NCBI RefSeq assembly: GCF_001423485.1
Contig: NZ_LMOD01000001.1
Location: forward strand, 812,617-876,616
Length of the DNA stretch: 64,000 nucleotides
Direction: 5' to 3'
DNA from: Microbacterium sp. Leaf320
GTDB lineage: Bacteria > Actinomycetota > Actinomycetes > Actinomycetales > Microbacteriaceae
Shown here piece after piece: positions 1 through 8,123 of the stretch (positions within the stretch are counted from its first letter, which is position 1; each line of letters starts with the position of its first letter). The position numbers were made by a program, and so were the translations under genes. The notes beneath the pieces are model-generated. The model was given only the letters and a program-made list of their open reading frames with translations, was not told where the DNA came from and made no database searches.

Positions 1-2
1 CG

Positions 3-32
3 GCCGTAGACGTCATCCTGGCCGTTCGCTGA
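3..32 (+). CDS. Possible 3' end of an upstream gene (partial)
   Basis: One frame reads AVDVILAVR and then TGA at 30-32. Almost all its third codon positions are G or C, as expected for coding sequence here. Only ten codons are visible, so the product cannot be named and the call is tentative. Confidence 0.25.
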   Translation, partial: AVDVILAVR

Positions 33-64
33 GCGTTCTGATGGCCGTGTCAGGCCTCAGCGGG

Positions 65-70
65 TAGACT
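65..70 (+). promoter_or_regulatory. Predicted -10 box TAGACT of the transglycosylase-like gene
   Basis: TAGACT ends 10 nt before the GTG at 81. A start site about 7 nt downstream of the box would give a leader of only a few bases. The same hexamer precedes mnmA, ligA, gatC and the lipoprotein gene at 32851. Confidence 0.5.
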
Positions 71-80
71 TCCTCTCATC

Positions 81-749
81 GTGAACTCCCGAAACGACAT
101 GACTCCCCAGCGAAACGACGTCACGCCTGTGCCCGCATCGGCGACTCTTTCGGCGCGCAAGGGCAGCCGACGCCGTGGCGTCGTGGGCTTCTTCAGCGCT
201 CTCGCGGTCGTCGGTTTCGCGGCGGCGATGGTCGCCCCTACGGGCGTCGCGCTCGCGGAGCAGCCCGCAGAGGAGAGCCCGGAGTCGGCCTACTCGGTCG
301 CGCTCACCGAGACCCAGAACCTCACCGTCTCGGTCGAAGGCGCAGCGATCGCGCCCGTCCAGCGCGGGACATTCTCCGTCTACGTGACGCCGAAGCCCAC
401 ACCGACCCCCACACCCACGACGGCGTCCTCCCCGAAGTCGAGCAGTGCCGCGCCTCTCTTCTACACCGGCGGCGGTGCTCCGGCCGAGTGGATGGCGGCT
501 GCCGGAATCGCCGAGTCCGACTGGGGCTATGTCGACTACATCGTCTCGCGTGAGAGCGGATGGAATCCCAACGCGACCAACAAGTCCTCGGGTGCGTGCG
601 GTCTCGTCCAGGCCCTGCCGTGCAGCAAGGTGCCTGGCAACGGATACGACCCGGTCGACAACCTGCGCTGGGCGACGGGCTATGCCACCGGACGATACGG
701 CAGCTGGGCCGGCGCGCACGCCTTCTGGACGAACAACCACTGGTGGTGA
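81..749 (+). CDS. Secreted transglycosylase-like protein
   Basis: Predicted 222-residue exported protein starting at GTG. A basic, Ser/Thr-rich cytoplasmic segment (1-36) leads into a hydrophobic stretch (about 37-58, ending Gly-Val-Ala-Leu-Ala), consistent with a signal peptide or anchor. A low-complexity Pro-Thr linker follows near 110-120. Residues 135-222 resemble the compact lysozyme/transglycosylase fold of actinobacterial wall hydrolases: a Glu in SRESGWNPNA is the candidate catalytic acid, followed by GACGLVQALP and a Trp-rich end (FWTNNHWW). Two Cys in this domain could form a disulfide. The likely role is cleavage of peptidoglycan glycan strands. The fold family is fairly sure; substrate and exact reaction are inferred. 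Confidence 0.75.
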   Translation: MNSRNDMTPQRNDVTPVPASATLSARKGSRRRGVVGFFSALAVVGFAAAMVAPTGVALAEQPAEESPESAYSVALTETQNLTVSVEGAAIAPVQRGTFSVYVTPKPTPTPTPTTASSPKSSSAAPLFYTGGGAPAEWMAAAGIAESDWGYVDYIVSRESGWNPNATNKSSGACGLVQALPCSKVPGNGYDPVDNLRWATGYATGRYGSWAGAHAFWTNNHWW

Positions 750-758
750 GCGGCCCTC

Positions 759-1046
759 ATGGCCCGCTCCCGCAGACGCCGTCCGGCGCGCCCTGATCCC
801 GAGGACTCGCTCGACCGCCTTCTGGCGTCCTGGAAGCGCACAGAGGTGCGCCGGGGCTCCGAGTGGACCGTGCAGCCGGTATCGGCCGCGCAGGCGCTCA
901 AGGAGTACATCTGCCCCGGTTGCGGGCGCACCGTCGCGCCGGGTATCGCCCACCTCGTGATCTGGCGCGCGGACGGCGTGCTCGGCGACGCCGCAGATCT
1001 CGCCGCCCGGCGGCATTGGCACACACACTGTTGGAGGATTGCGTGA
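759..1046 (+). CDS. Small conserved protein with zinc-knuckle motif
   Basis: 95-residue basic protein; residues 1-11 are mostly Arg/Pro. Cys52-Pro-Gly-Cys55 and His88-Thr-His90-Cys91 near the C-terminus look like a treble-clef zinc site, as in HNH-like or ribosome-associated small proteins. The stop overlaps the GTG of the downstream hydrolase in a GTGA, so the pair is translationally coupled. Related actinobacterial proteins often carry the vague name ATP/GTP-binding protein, but no nucleotide-binding motif is visible. Function is unknown; the zinc site is inferred from Cys/His spacing. Confidence 0.7.
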   Translation: MARSRRRRPARPDPEDSLDRLLASWKRTEVRRGSEWTVQPVSAAQALKEYICPGCGRTVAPGIAHLVIWRADGVLGDAADLAARRHWHTHCWRIA

Positions 1047-1762
1047 GCATCGAGATCCGCGGACCACTCGAGCTTCCTGCTCGACGCGAAGACATCGTTC
1101 TGGAGACGGCGGATGAGCTGAGGCTCGTGGGGGAGCTTTCGCTGCCAGAGTCTTCCGACCCCGTCGCGACGCTCGTGACGCTCCACCCGCTACCGACGGC
1201 GGGTGGCTTCATGGACTCGCACATCATCCGCAAGGCGGCCGCACGGCTTCCTGCACTGGCCGATCTCGCCGTCCTGCGATTCAACACGCGCGGCACCACG
1301 TCGCCTCGGGGAACGAGCGACGGCGCGTTCGACGGGGGAGCGGCGGAGCAGTTCGATGTCGCCGCGGCGATGGACTTCGTCCGTGAGCGCGGCCTTCCGC
1401 GCCCGTGGCTGCTCGGCTGGTCCTTCGGCACGGAGCTCGCCCTCAAGTACGGGCGAGAGCACGATGTCGAGGGGATCATCCTGCTGTCCCCGCCGCTGCA
1501 TCGCGCGACGGAGGCCGATGTCGCGGCATGGGCGGGCGAGGACGTCGAGGTCGTCATCCTGGTTCCCGAGCTCGACGACTATCTCCGTCCGGCTGAAGCG
1601 CGGGAGCGGTTCGCGGCGATCCCGCACGCGAACCTGATCGCGGTCGAGGGCGGCAAGCACCTCTGGGTGGGGGAGAGCCAGACCCGGCGCGTGCTCACTG
1701 AGATCGTTGCGGCAGTGAATCCTGCGGCGCTGCCGTTGCCGAACGAATGGCCGGTGGGCTAG
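1043..1762 (+). CDS. Alpha/beta hydrolase
   Basis: 239-residue cytoplasmic alpha/beta hydrolase. The GTG at 1043 is chosen because it overlaps the previous stop in a GTGA and has GGAGGA at 1033-1038. The nucleophile elbow is Gly-Trp-Ser-Phe-Gly (about residue 135), the family GxSxG motif, and a late His in GGKHLWVG is the likely catalytic base. THPLPTAGGFMDS near residue 48 and RFNTRG near 80 match the small dienelactone hydrolase-like/YfhR group that acts on esters. Substrate unknown. Its 3' end overlaps the convergent AI-2E permease gene by 4 bases. Confidence 0.8.
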   Translation: MSIEIRGPLELPARREDIVLETADELRLVGELSLPESSDPVATLVTLHPLPTAGGFMDSHIIRKAAARLPALADLAVLRFNTRGTTSPRGTSDGAFDGGAAEQFDVAAAMDFVRERGLPRPWLLGWSFGTELALKYGREHDVEGIILLSPPLHRATEADVAAWAGEDVEVVILVPELDDYLRPAEARERFAAIPHANLIAVEGGKHLWVGESQTRRVLTEIVAAVNPAALPLPNEWPVG

Positions 1763-2820
1763 AGCTCGTTCATCCGGGGGATCAGCACCTGGCGGTAGAG
1801 GATCAGGATGCTGGCCGCGACCGGGATCGCGATGAGCGCGCCCAGAAGCCCCAGAAGGCTTCCTCCCGCCAGGGCAGCGACCACCACGACGGCGCCGGGG
1901 ACGGACACCGCGCGGCTCATGATCCTCGGCGAGATCACATAGGCCTCGATCTGCATGTAGACGAGGTAGTAGATCGCGGCCGCGATCGCGGTGGCGGGGG
2001 AGCCGAGACCGGGGATGAGGCAGACGAGAACGATGATCGTCGACCCCGTCAGGGTGCCCACGAGCGGGATGAGCGAGAAGAAGAAGGCCACGACAGCGAG
2101 CACTGCCGGGAACGGCGCATCGATGATCGTCAGAAAGATCATGCTCAGGACGCCGTTGATGACACCCTGCGTCACCTGACCCATGACGTAGTAGCCGACC
2201 GAGTCCGTGATCTGCTCGGCGAGGTCGATGAAGCGCTCCCGCTTCGAGGCGGGTGCGAGCTGGTACACCGCTCGCTTCAGGGAGGGCGTCGAGGCTGTCA
2301 GGTAGATCGTCAGGATCAGGACGATGAAGGCTCCGAAGAGTCCGCTGACGACGGCGCCGCTGGCTGCGAGGACGCTCTGCCCGATGGACCCGCCGATCTG
2401 GGTGAGGTTCGTCTCGAGCCAGTTCGTCACGTAGGCGAACACATCGTCGACCTTGAGGTTGGGGAAGGTGTCGACCATCCACTCTCGGAGGTCGGCGAGA
2501 AAGGTTCCGCGTTGGACGATGGCCGTGATCTGGGCGATCAGCTGGGATATCTGGTCGACGAGCACCGGGATGACGATCAGGATGATGCCCGCGAAGATGC
2601 CGAGGACGCCGAGGATCGTGATCAGCACAGCGAGCCAGCGGGGGAGCCTCTTGCGTTCGAGGAACGACACGAGCGGATCGAGGCCGAGGCTGAGGAACAG
2701 GGCCGTGCCGACGTACAGGAGAACCGTCGACAGGCTCTCGACGCTTCCGATCAGCAGGATTCCCAGCCCCACGCCGAGCGTCGCCACGAGGGCTGTGCGG
2801 AACGGGTTGTGGATCTTCAT
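1759..2820 (-). CDS. AI-2E family transporter (PerM/TqsA-like permease)
   Basis: 353-residue integral membrane protein. ATG at 2820 is preferred over the in-frame ATG at 2850 because GAGGAG lies 6-7 nt upstream of it. Paired N-terminal hydrophobic helices, a long middle segment (about 60-150) and a cluster of C-terminal helices give the eight-helix AI-2E exporter pattern. The family signature appears as VGQVTQGVINGVLS and, near the end, LGLLGALIAIPVAASILIL. Members export autoinducer-2 or act as Na+/H+ antiporters or general effluxers, so the substrate here is open. It is divergent from the gene at 2998 across a region holding a long inverted repeat. Confidence 0.85.
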   Translation of the reverse strand: MKIHNPFRTALVATLGVGLGILLIGSVESLSTVLLYVGTALFLSLGLDPLVSFLERKRLPRWLAVLITILGVLGIFAGIILIVIPVLVDQISQLIAQITAIVQRGTFLADLREWMVDTFPNLKVDDVFAYVTNWLETNLTQIGGSIGQSVLAASGAVVSGLFGAFIVLILTIYLTASTPSLKRAVYQLAPASKRERFIDLAEQITDSVGYYVMGQVTQGVINGVLSMIFLTIIDAPFPAVLAVVAFFFSLIPLVGTLTGSTIIVLVCLIPGLGSPATAIAAAIYYLVYMQIEAYVISPRIMSRAVSVPGAVVVVAALAGGSLLGLLGALIAIPVAASILILYRQVLIPRMNEL

Positions 2821-2866
2821 CGGTGCTCCTCGGAGATGCTGATGATGCAAGGTTATCGACCGCGTG

Positions 2867-2904
2867 ATGCCTGATCGTCACGACGTGCCGGGACGATCAG
2901 GCAT
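2867..2904. repeat. Perfect 13-bp inverted repeat in a divergent promoter region
   Basis: ATGCCTGATCGTC (2867-2879) and GACGATCAGGCAT (2892-2904) are exact reverse complements separated by 12 nt. The pair lies between the divergent starts at 2820 and 2998. The arm nearer the permease overlaps where a -35 would lie for a candidate box TAACCT (2855-2850, minus strand). This could be a dyad operator or a hairpin in an RNA leader. Confidence 0.7.
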
Positions 2905-2935
2905 GCCCTCGTGGGCAACACACAGGTGATTTCGC

Positions 2936-2941
2936 TAGTCT
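2936..2941 (+). promoter_or_regulatory. Candidate -10 box TAGTCT for the gene at 2998
   Basis: TAGTCT matches the TAnnnT boxes seen elsewhere in the window. It would start transcription near 2948, giving a leader of about 50 nt that carries the GAGGAG used by the GTG at 2998. No good -35 is visible. Confidence 0.4.
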
Positions 2942-2997
2942 GAAATGTCGAGTGTTGCGACTCGGGCGCTCGTCCGGGTCGTGTGAGGAGACTATTC

Positions 2998-4971
2998 GTG
3001 CGTTTCGTATGGGCCGTCGTGGCCTTCGTGCTGGCTGCGGGACTGATCGCTGCGGGCATCGCGCAGCGAACCGTTTTCATGGGTCCGTCGACCCAGGAGA
3101 CCTCGGTCGCCGTGGAAGAACCGGCGCCCTACGTGCTCCTGGACGGCGACGTCCTGAGGGAGCACCCCGGCGCTCAGACCCTGCTCGTCCGTGGAGACGG
3201 TGACATCTTCGCCGCGTACGGTCGAACGGCAGACATGGAGGCGTGGCTGGCTGACGCCTCGTACAACCACGTCACCGTCGGCAAGGACGGCGAGCTCGAT
3301 GTCGAGCTCGTGGACGCGGCCGCGGCAGGTGAGGACGACGCGGACACTGACGCTCCCGAGGCGACCCCGGCTCCCGAAGAGACTCCCGCAGACGACGGTG
3401 CGGCAGCCGAAGCCGGGCGCAGTCCGGTCGGGTCGGATCTCTGGCTCGACTCGTTCACCGACACCGACGCGCTGATCGCCGACATGCAGCTCCCCGAAGG
3501 CGTCAGCCTTCTCATCGCGCACGACGGCACTGCCGACGCGCCTGACGACATCGTCGTCTCCTGGCCGCTCGACACGTCTACGCCTCTGGCGGGTCCGCTG
3601 ATGGCAGCCGGTGCCGCCGTGCTCCTGGTCGGCCTCGTGCTGTACGTGCTCGGCATCCGCCACCAGCGCCGCGGACGTGGTCCCCGGCGCAAGGGACCGG
3701 GGCCCCTTCCCGCGACCGAGCCGATCGACGTGGCCCAGCTGCCGCCGTCCGAGCGGAAGGCGATCGAGGAATCATCGACGACCGAAACCGACAGGGGATC
3801 CACTCCAGCTGAGCACGCCGTCGATGCGGAGAACGCGCAGGAGGGCTCCGCGAACGAGGGCGACACAGCCGGCGATCGCAAGTCCGAGATGCGCGCCACA
3901 CCGACCCGCAAGCGCCGCATGTTCGCGGTGCCGGCTCTCGCGCTGACCGCGCTCCTGGCCACAGGATGCTCGGCCGACTCGTGGCCCCAGTTCGGTGCGG
4001 GGACGCCCAGCCCCTCGCCCAGCGCCACCGTGATCGCCCCCGAGAACCAGAAGCCTCCGGCAGTGACCGAGGCTCAGGCCAAGCGCATCCTTCAGGATGT
4101 GTCGGCGACGCTCTCCGACGCGGACGCCGCGATGGACATCGACCTGGCGGGAACTCGCCTCGACGGCCCGGCCCTGACGGCTCGCAAGACCGAGTACGCG
4201 CTGCGCACCGCGCTTCCCGACACCGCTGTGCCGGCGGCGATCCCGACCGATGACGTCGAGGTCATGCTGCCAGAGGCGACCGACCGTTGGCCGCGCACCG
4301 TCCTCCTGCTCTCGAAGAGCGACGGCGACGACACAGTTCCCCCGGTCGTGCTGACGATGACCCAGCAGGACCCCTGGTCCAACTACAAGGTCAACAACAT
4401 GGCCGAGATGTCGGCTGATGCCGTCTTCCCTGAGGTCGCCGCGCCGTGGCTCGGAACTTCGCTCGTCCCGGACGACTCCGCCTTCCTCAGCATGCCGCCG
4501 GGCGAACTCGCCGCGACGTTCTCGGACGTCGTCGACGCGGGCGAGCAGAGCGCCTCCTACGGACTGTTCGACGAGATCTCGCAGAACCTCGCGAAGTCGA
4601 TCCGAGACAGCCGCCAGGCTGTGGTGCAGAACCTCGCGGACAACGGCGCGGCAGCGACGTCCCAGACCGCCTTCGACATCGCACCGGCGGACTCCGCCCC
4701 TGTATCGATGACCACTCTGGGCAGCGGCGCCATCGTCGCCGTCTCGCTGGTCGACACCGAGACGGTCACACCGACCTCCGCGGACGCGGTGATCCGTTTC
4801 GGCGACAACGCGCAGGCGAAGGCGCTGACCGGGGTCACCGAGTCCGCCAAGGGCGTGACGACCAAGTACGAATTCCAGTTGTTCTTCTCCGTCCCCGCCC
4901 AGGGCTCGACGGAGCAGATCCGGCTCCTGGCCGTCCGCCAGGATCTTCTCTCCGTCGAGGTGATCAAGTGA
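2998..4971 (+). CDS. Multipass membrane protein with internal lipobox-like segment
   Basis: 657 residues from GTG at 2998, chosen because GAGGAG (2985-2990) lies 7 nt upstream; an earlier in-frame GTG at 2983 overlaps that ribosome site. Helix 1 spans about 2-22. An acidic extracytoplasmic part follows, with an Asp/Glu/Pro-rich stretch near 105-140. Helix 2 lies at about 205-222, then a basic and polar cytoplasmic linker. At 298-327 come RKRR, a hydrophobic run and LLATGC, which resembles a lipoprotein signal ending at Cys, followed by a Pro/Ser linker and a globular C-terminal half. It may be one polytopic protein or two products. GTGA couples it to the thioredoxin-like gene. Function unknown. 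Confidence 0.7.
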   Translation: MRFVWAVVAFVLAAGLIAAGIAQRTVFMGPSTQETSVAVEEPAPYVLLDGDVLREHPGAQTLLVRGDGDIFAAYGRTADMEAWLADASYNHVTVGKDGELDVELVDAAAAGEDDADTDAPEATPAPEETPADDGAAAEAGRSPVGSDLWLDSFTDTDALIADMQLPEGVSLLIAHDGTADAPDDIVVSWPLDTSTPLAGPLMAAGAAVLLVGLVLYVLGIRHQRRGRGPRRKGPGPLPATEPIDVAQLPPSERKAIEESSTTETDRGSTPAEHAVDAENAQEGSANEGDTAGDRKSEMRATPTRKRRMFAVPALALTALLATGCSADSWPQFGAGTPSPSPSATVIAPENQKPPAVTEAQAKRILQDVSATLSDADAAMDIDLAGTRLDGPALTARKTEYALRTALPDTAVPAAIPTDDVEVMLPEATDRWPRTVLLLSKSDGDDTVPPVVLTMTQQDPWSNYKVNNMAEMSADAVFPEVAAPWLGTSLVPDDSAFLSMPPGELAATFSDVVDAGEQSASYGLFDEISQNLAKSIRDSRQAVVQNLADNGAAATSQTAFDIAPADSAPVSMTTLGSGAIVAVSLVDTETVTPTSADAVIRFGDNAQAKALTGVTESAKGVTTKYEFQLFFSVPAQGSTEQIRLLAVRQDLLSVEVIK

Positions 4972-5900
4972 CCGATATCTCTCCTGCCGCGCTCCGAGGA
5001 GCCGTGGACCTCTCCAGTCTGCGCAATCGACCGGCCGCGCCAATGACCGGAACGCCTGCTCCGGCACCCGGGGTCGCGGACGTGGTGGTCGACGCGACCG
5101 ACGAATCGTTCGGTCAGATCCTCGAGCTCTCGCGCACCGTGCCCGTGGTCGTCGATCTGTGGGCCGAGTGGTGCGGGCCCTGCAAGCAACTGAGCCCCAT
5201 CATCGAGAAGGTGACGCGCGAGCTCGGCGGCAAGGTGCTGCTCGCCAAGGTCGACGTCGACGCCAACCCTCAGCTCGCGCAGGGCTTCCGTGCGCAGTCG
5301 ATCCCGATGGTGGTCGCTCTCATCGCAGGGCAGCCGGTCCCGATGTTCACCGGAGCGGTTCCCGAACAGCAGGTCCGCGAAGTCTTCGCGCAGCTGCTCC
5401 AGCTCGCCGCGCAGAACGGCGTCACCGGTTCGCTGGATGTCGGCGAGGCCCCGGCTGCGACCGAGGAGGCCGCAGAGGAACCGCCACTGCCGCCGCTGCA
5501 TGCGGAGGCTTTCGCCGCGATCGAACTCGGCGACTACGCCGCAGCGGTCATCGCCTACGAGAAGGCCCTTGCCGAGAATCCTCGTGACGAGGATGCGATC
5601 GCCGGTCTCGGGCAAGTGCGTCTTCTCGATCGCGTGCAGAAGCTCGACCTGCAGGAGGCGCGGGCCGCTGCCGCAGCGGGTCCGCTGGATGTGCAGGCGC
5701 AGTTCGATGTCGCGGATCTCGATCTCGCGGGCGGGCACGTCGACGATGCGTTCGGACGTCTGCTCGACCTGTTCGCTCAGCTTCCCTCCGCCGAGCGCAC
5801 GCCGGTTCGCGAGCGGCTCATCGAGCTGTTCGGTCTCATCGGCGCAGCCGACCCGCGTGTCGTCTCGGCACGCAATCGGCTCTCGTCGCTGCTGTTCTGA
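4968..5900 (+). CDS. Thioredoxin-fold protein with TPR-like C-terminus (CnoX/YbbN-like)
   Basis: 310 residues from GTG at 4968, overlapping the previous stop (GTGA). Residues 40-145 form a thioredoxin domain with an intact WCGPC site (Cys69, Cys72) and the cis-proline motif SIPMVV. A Pro/Glu-rich linker (about 155-175) leads to helical, Ala-rich TPR-like repeats (about 180-300). This domain order matches CnoX/YbbN co-chaperones, which protect proteins from over-oxidation and hand them to folding chaperones. Unlike E. coli CnoX, the full CxxC is kept, so thiol-disulfide exchange is likely. Coupling to the membrane protein upstream may reflect a shared envelope-redox role, which is inference. 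Confidence 0.82.
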   Translation: MTDISPAALRGAVDLSSLRNRPAAPMTGTPAPAPGVADVVVDATDESFGQILELSRTVPVVVDLWAEWCGPCKQLSPIIEKVTRELGGKVLLAKVDVDANPQLAQGFRAQSIPMVVALIAGQPVPMFTGAVPEQQVREVFAQLLQLAAQNGVTGSLDVGEAPAATEEAAEEPPLPPLHAEAFAAIELGDYAAAVIAYEKALAENPRDEDAIAGLGQVRLLDRVQKLDLQEARAAAAAGPLDVQAQFDVADLDLAGGHVDDAFGRLLDLFAQLPSAERTPVRERLIELFGLIGAADPRVVSARNRLSSLLF

Positions 5901-5911
5901 TCGCGCCGCGC

Positions 5912-5929
5912 GCCGCGGTCAGCCGTGGC
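5912..5929 (+). terminator. Weak hairpin between convergent genes
   Basis: GCCGCGG, loop TCAG, CCGTGGC: a 7-bp stem with one G-T pair, just after the thioredoxin-like stop and overlapping the last codons of glgB. There is no T-run. It is a possible terminator for the plus-strand operon. Confidence 0.35.
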
Positions 5930-8123
5930 TGATCGTCGGCACGTGCGGGTCGCTCTGATGGCGGAGCCAGATCGTCGACAGCGCAGGTATCGTCATCGTC
6001 GCCGTCGGAGTGCCGCCGTCTGCGGTGTCCGCGACGACCACACCGAGATTGCCTGAACCTCGTCCGCCGTATTCCGCGGCATCCGTGTTGAGGATCTCCT
6101 GCCAGATTCCCGCGCTGGGCAGAGAGAGGCGATATCCGCTGCGCTCGACGCCGGCGAAGTTGCTGATCACGACGAGCCGGCCGCCATGGGCGTCGCGGCG
6201 CTCGAACGCGATCACGTTCGGATCCCAGCTGGGCGCACCGAGGCGCGAGAAGGACGAACCGTCGTTGTCGCGCTCCCAGAGCGGTGCCTGGGCACGATAG
6301 GTGCGGTTGAGCTGCCCGACGAAGCTCTGCAGCTGGGCATGGGACGGCTGCTCGAGCAGCCACCAGTCCAGCTCACGGGACTCGGACCACTCTGCGAGCT
6401 GGCCGAACTCCTGTCCCATGAACAGCAGCTTCTTGCCCGGGTGCCCCCACATGTACCCCAGGTAGGCGCGCACGTTCGCGAGCTTGTGCCAGTGATCTCC
6501 TGGCATCTTCGCGAGCAGACTGCCTTTGCCGTGCACGACCTCGTCATGGCTGATCGGCAGCAGGTAGTTCTCGCCGAACGCGTACACGAAGGAGAACGTC
6601 ATCTCGCCCTCGTGGTGCGAGCGATACATCGGGTCTCGCTCGATGTACTGGAGCGAGTCGTTCATCCAGCCCATGTTCCACTTGAAACCGAAGCCGAGAC
6701 CGGCATGATCGGTAGGAGCGGTGACACCGGGGAAGCTGGTCGACTCCTCGGCGATCATCAGCACGCCGGGATGCACACGATAGGCGGTCGCATTGACTTC
6801 CTGCAGGAATCGAATCGCCTCGAGATTCTCACGCCCGCCGTGGATGTTGGGTTCCCACTCTCCGTCGTTGCGGGAGTAGTCGAGGTAGAGCATCGAGGCG
6901 ACGGCGTCGACGCGAAGGCCGTCGACGTGGAACTCGCTCAGCCAGAACAGCGCGTTCGCGACGAGGAATCCGCGCACCTCCGGACGCCCGTAGTCGAAGA
7001 TGAGCGTGCCCCAGTCCTGGTGCTCGCCTCGTCGGGGATCCGGGTGCTCGTAGAGAGGCTGGCCGTCGAATCGCGCCAGCGCGAACGCATCCTTCGGGAA
7101 ATGGCCCGGGACCCAGTCCATGATGACGCCGATGCCCGCCTGATGCAGGCGGTCGATCAGGTAGCGCAGGTCGTCCGGGCTGCCGAAGCGGCTCGTCGCC
7201 GCGTAGTAGCCGCTGACCTGATAGCCCCAGGATCCGCCGAACGGGTGCTCGGCGAGCGGCATGAACTCCACATGGGTGAAGCCGGCCTCCTCGACGTGCG
7301 CGATGAGCGGCTCCGCAGCATCCCGATAGCTCAGTCCGCCACGCCACGACCCCAGGTGCACTTCGTACACCGACAGCGGTTGCGCGACGGCATGGGTCGC
7401 GGCCCTGCGGGTCATCCAGGCGCCATCCGACCAGGCGTAGGTCGACTCGGTGACCACGGATGCGGTCTCCGGCGGGACCTGCGCGGCCTGCGCCATCGGA
7501 TCCGCTTTGAAGATCCACGCACCGTCGCGCGTCCTGATCTCGTACTTGTAGGTCGTGCCGACCGGGAGATCCGGGATGAACAGCTCCCAGATCCCGCTCA
7601 CACCCATCGAGCGCATGGCGTGGGGCTCGCCGTTCCACCCGTTGTGATCACCGACCACGCGAACGGCGGTGGCGTTGGGAGCCCAGACGGCGAAGCCCAC
7701 TCCGACCTCGCTCTCCACGACCCGTGGATGGGCGCCCAGCACCTCCCAGAGGCGTTCGTGACGTCCTTCGGCGATCAGGTGCACGTCGATGTCGCCCAGC
7801 GTCGGGAGATGCCGGTAGGGGTCGCCGACGACGGTCTCGTCATCGGCGCCGTACGCCGTCGCGATCCGGTACGGCACAGGGGGGCCGTCGTGATTACCCT
7901 CCCAGATGCCGTGCGCGACGTGCTCCAATTCGAGGCGGGTGCCGTCGCCGAACACGGCGGCCACGCTCGCTGCGAGCGGACGACGGGCACGGATGACGGT
8001 GACCGTGCGGTCGCCCGCATCGGTGAACGGGTGCGCACCCAGCACCGAGTGCGGGTCGTGGTGGGATCCTGCCGCCACCGCGGCCCATTCCGACGACGTC
8101 GTCGCATCTTCCAGGTAGCTCAT
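5919..8123 (-). CDS. glgB: 1,4-alpha-glucan branching enzyme
   Basis: 734 residues. Transfers alpha-1,4 chains to alpha-1,6 branch points in glycogen. The ATG at 8123 overlaps the glgE stop (ATGA), so the two are coupled. Two N-terminal beta-sandwich segments (about 25-115 and 120-220, the second CBM48) precede a GH13 barrel (about 245-600) with MDWVPGHFP, nucleophile Asp406 in [10 protein letters not shown], acid/base Glu459 in LMIAEES, and [11 protein letters not shown] carrying the third Asp. A C-terminal beta domain ends the protein. The length is normal for the GlgB group with two N-modules. With GlgE it makes branched glucan from maltose-1-phosphate. Confidence 0.96.
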   Translation of the reverse strand: MSYLEDATTSSEWAAVAAGSHHDPHSVLGAHPFTDAGDRTVTVIRARRPLAASVAAVFGDGTRLELEHVAHGIWEGNHDGPPVPYRIATAYGADDETVVGDPYRHLPTLGDIDVHLIAEGRHERLWEVLGAHPRVVESEVGVGFAVWAPNATAVRVVGDHNGWNGEPHAMRSMGVSGIWELFIPDLPVGTTYKYEIRTRDGAWIFKADPMAQAAQVPPETASVVTESTYAWSDGAWMTRRAATHAVAQPLSVYEVHLGSWRGGLSYRDAAEPLIAHVEEAGFTHVEFMPLAEHPFGGSWGYQVSGYYAATSRFGSPDDLRYLIDRLHQAGIGVIMDWVPGHFPKDAFALARFDGQPLYEHPDPRRGEHQDWGTLIFDYGRPEVRGFLVANALFWLSEFHVDGLRVDAVASMLYLDYSRNDGEWEPNIHGGRENLEAIRFLQEVNATAYRVHPGVLMIAEESTSFPGVTAPTDHAGLGFGFKWNMGWMNDSLQYIERDPMYRSHHEGEMTFSFVYAFGENYLLPISHDEVVHGKGSLLAKMPGDHWHKLANVRAYLGYMWGHPGKKLLFMGQEFGQLAEWSESRELDWWLLEQPSHAQLQSFVGQLNRTYRAQAPLWERDNDGSSFSRLGAPSWDPNVIAFERRDAHGGRLVVISNFAGVERSGYRLSLPSAGIWQEILNTDAAEYGGRGSGNLGVVVADTADGGTPTATMTIPALSTIWLRHQSDPHVPTISHG

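Noticed and set aside
759..1046. ATP/GTP-binding protein label for the 95-residue protein
   Set aside because: No P-loop or other nucleotide motif; only a Cys/His cluster is visible.
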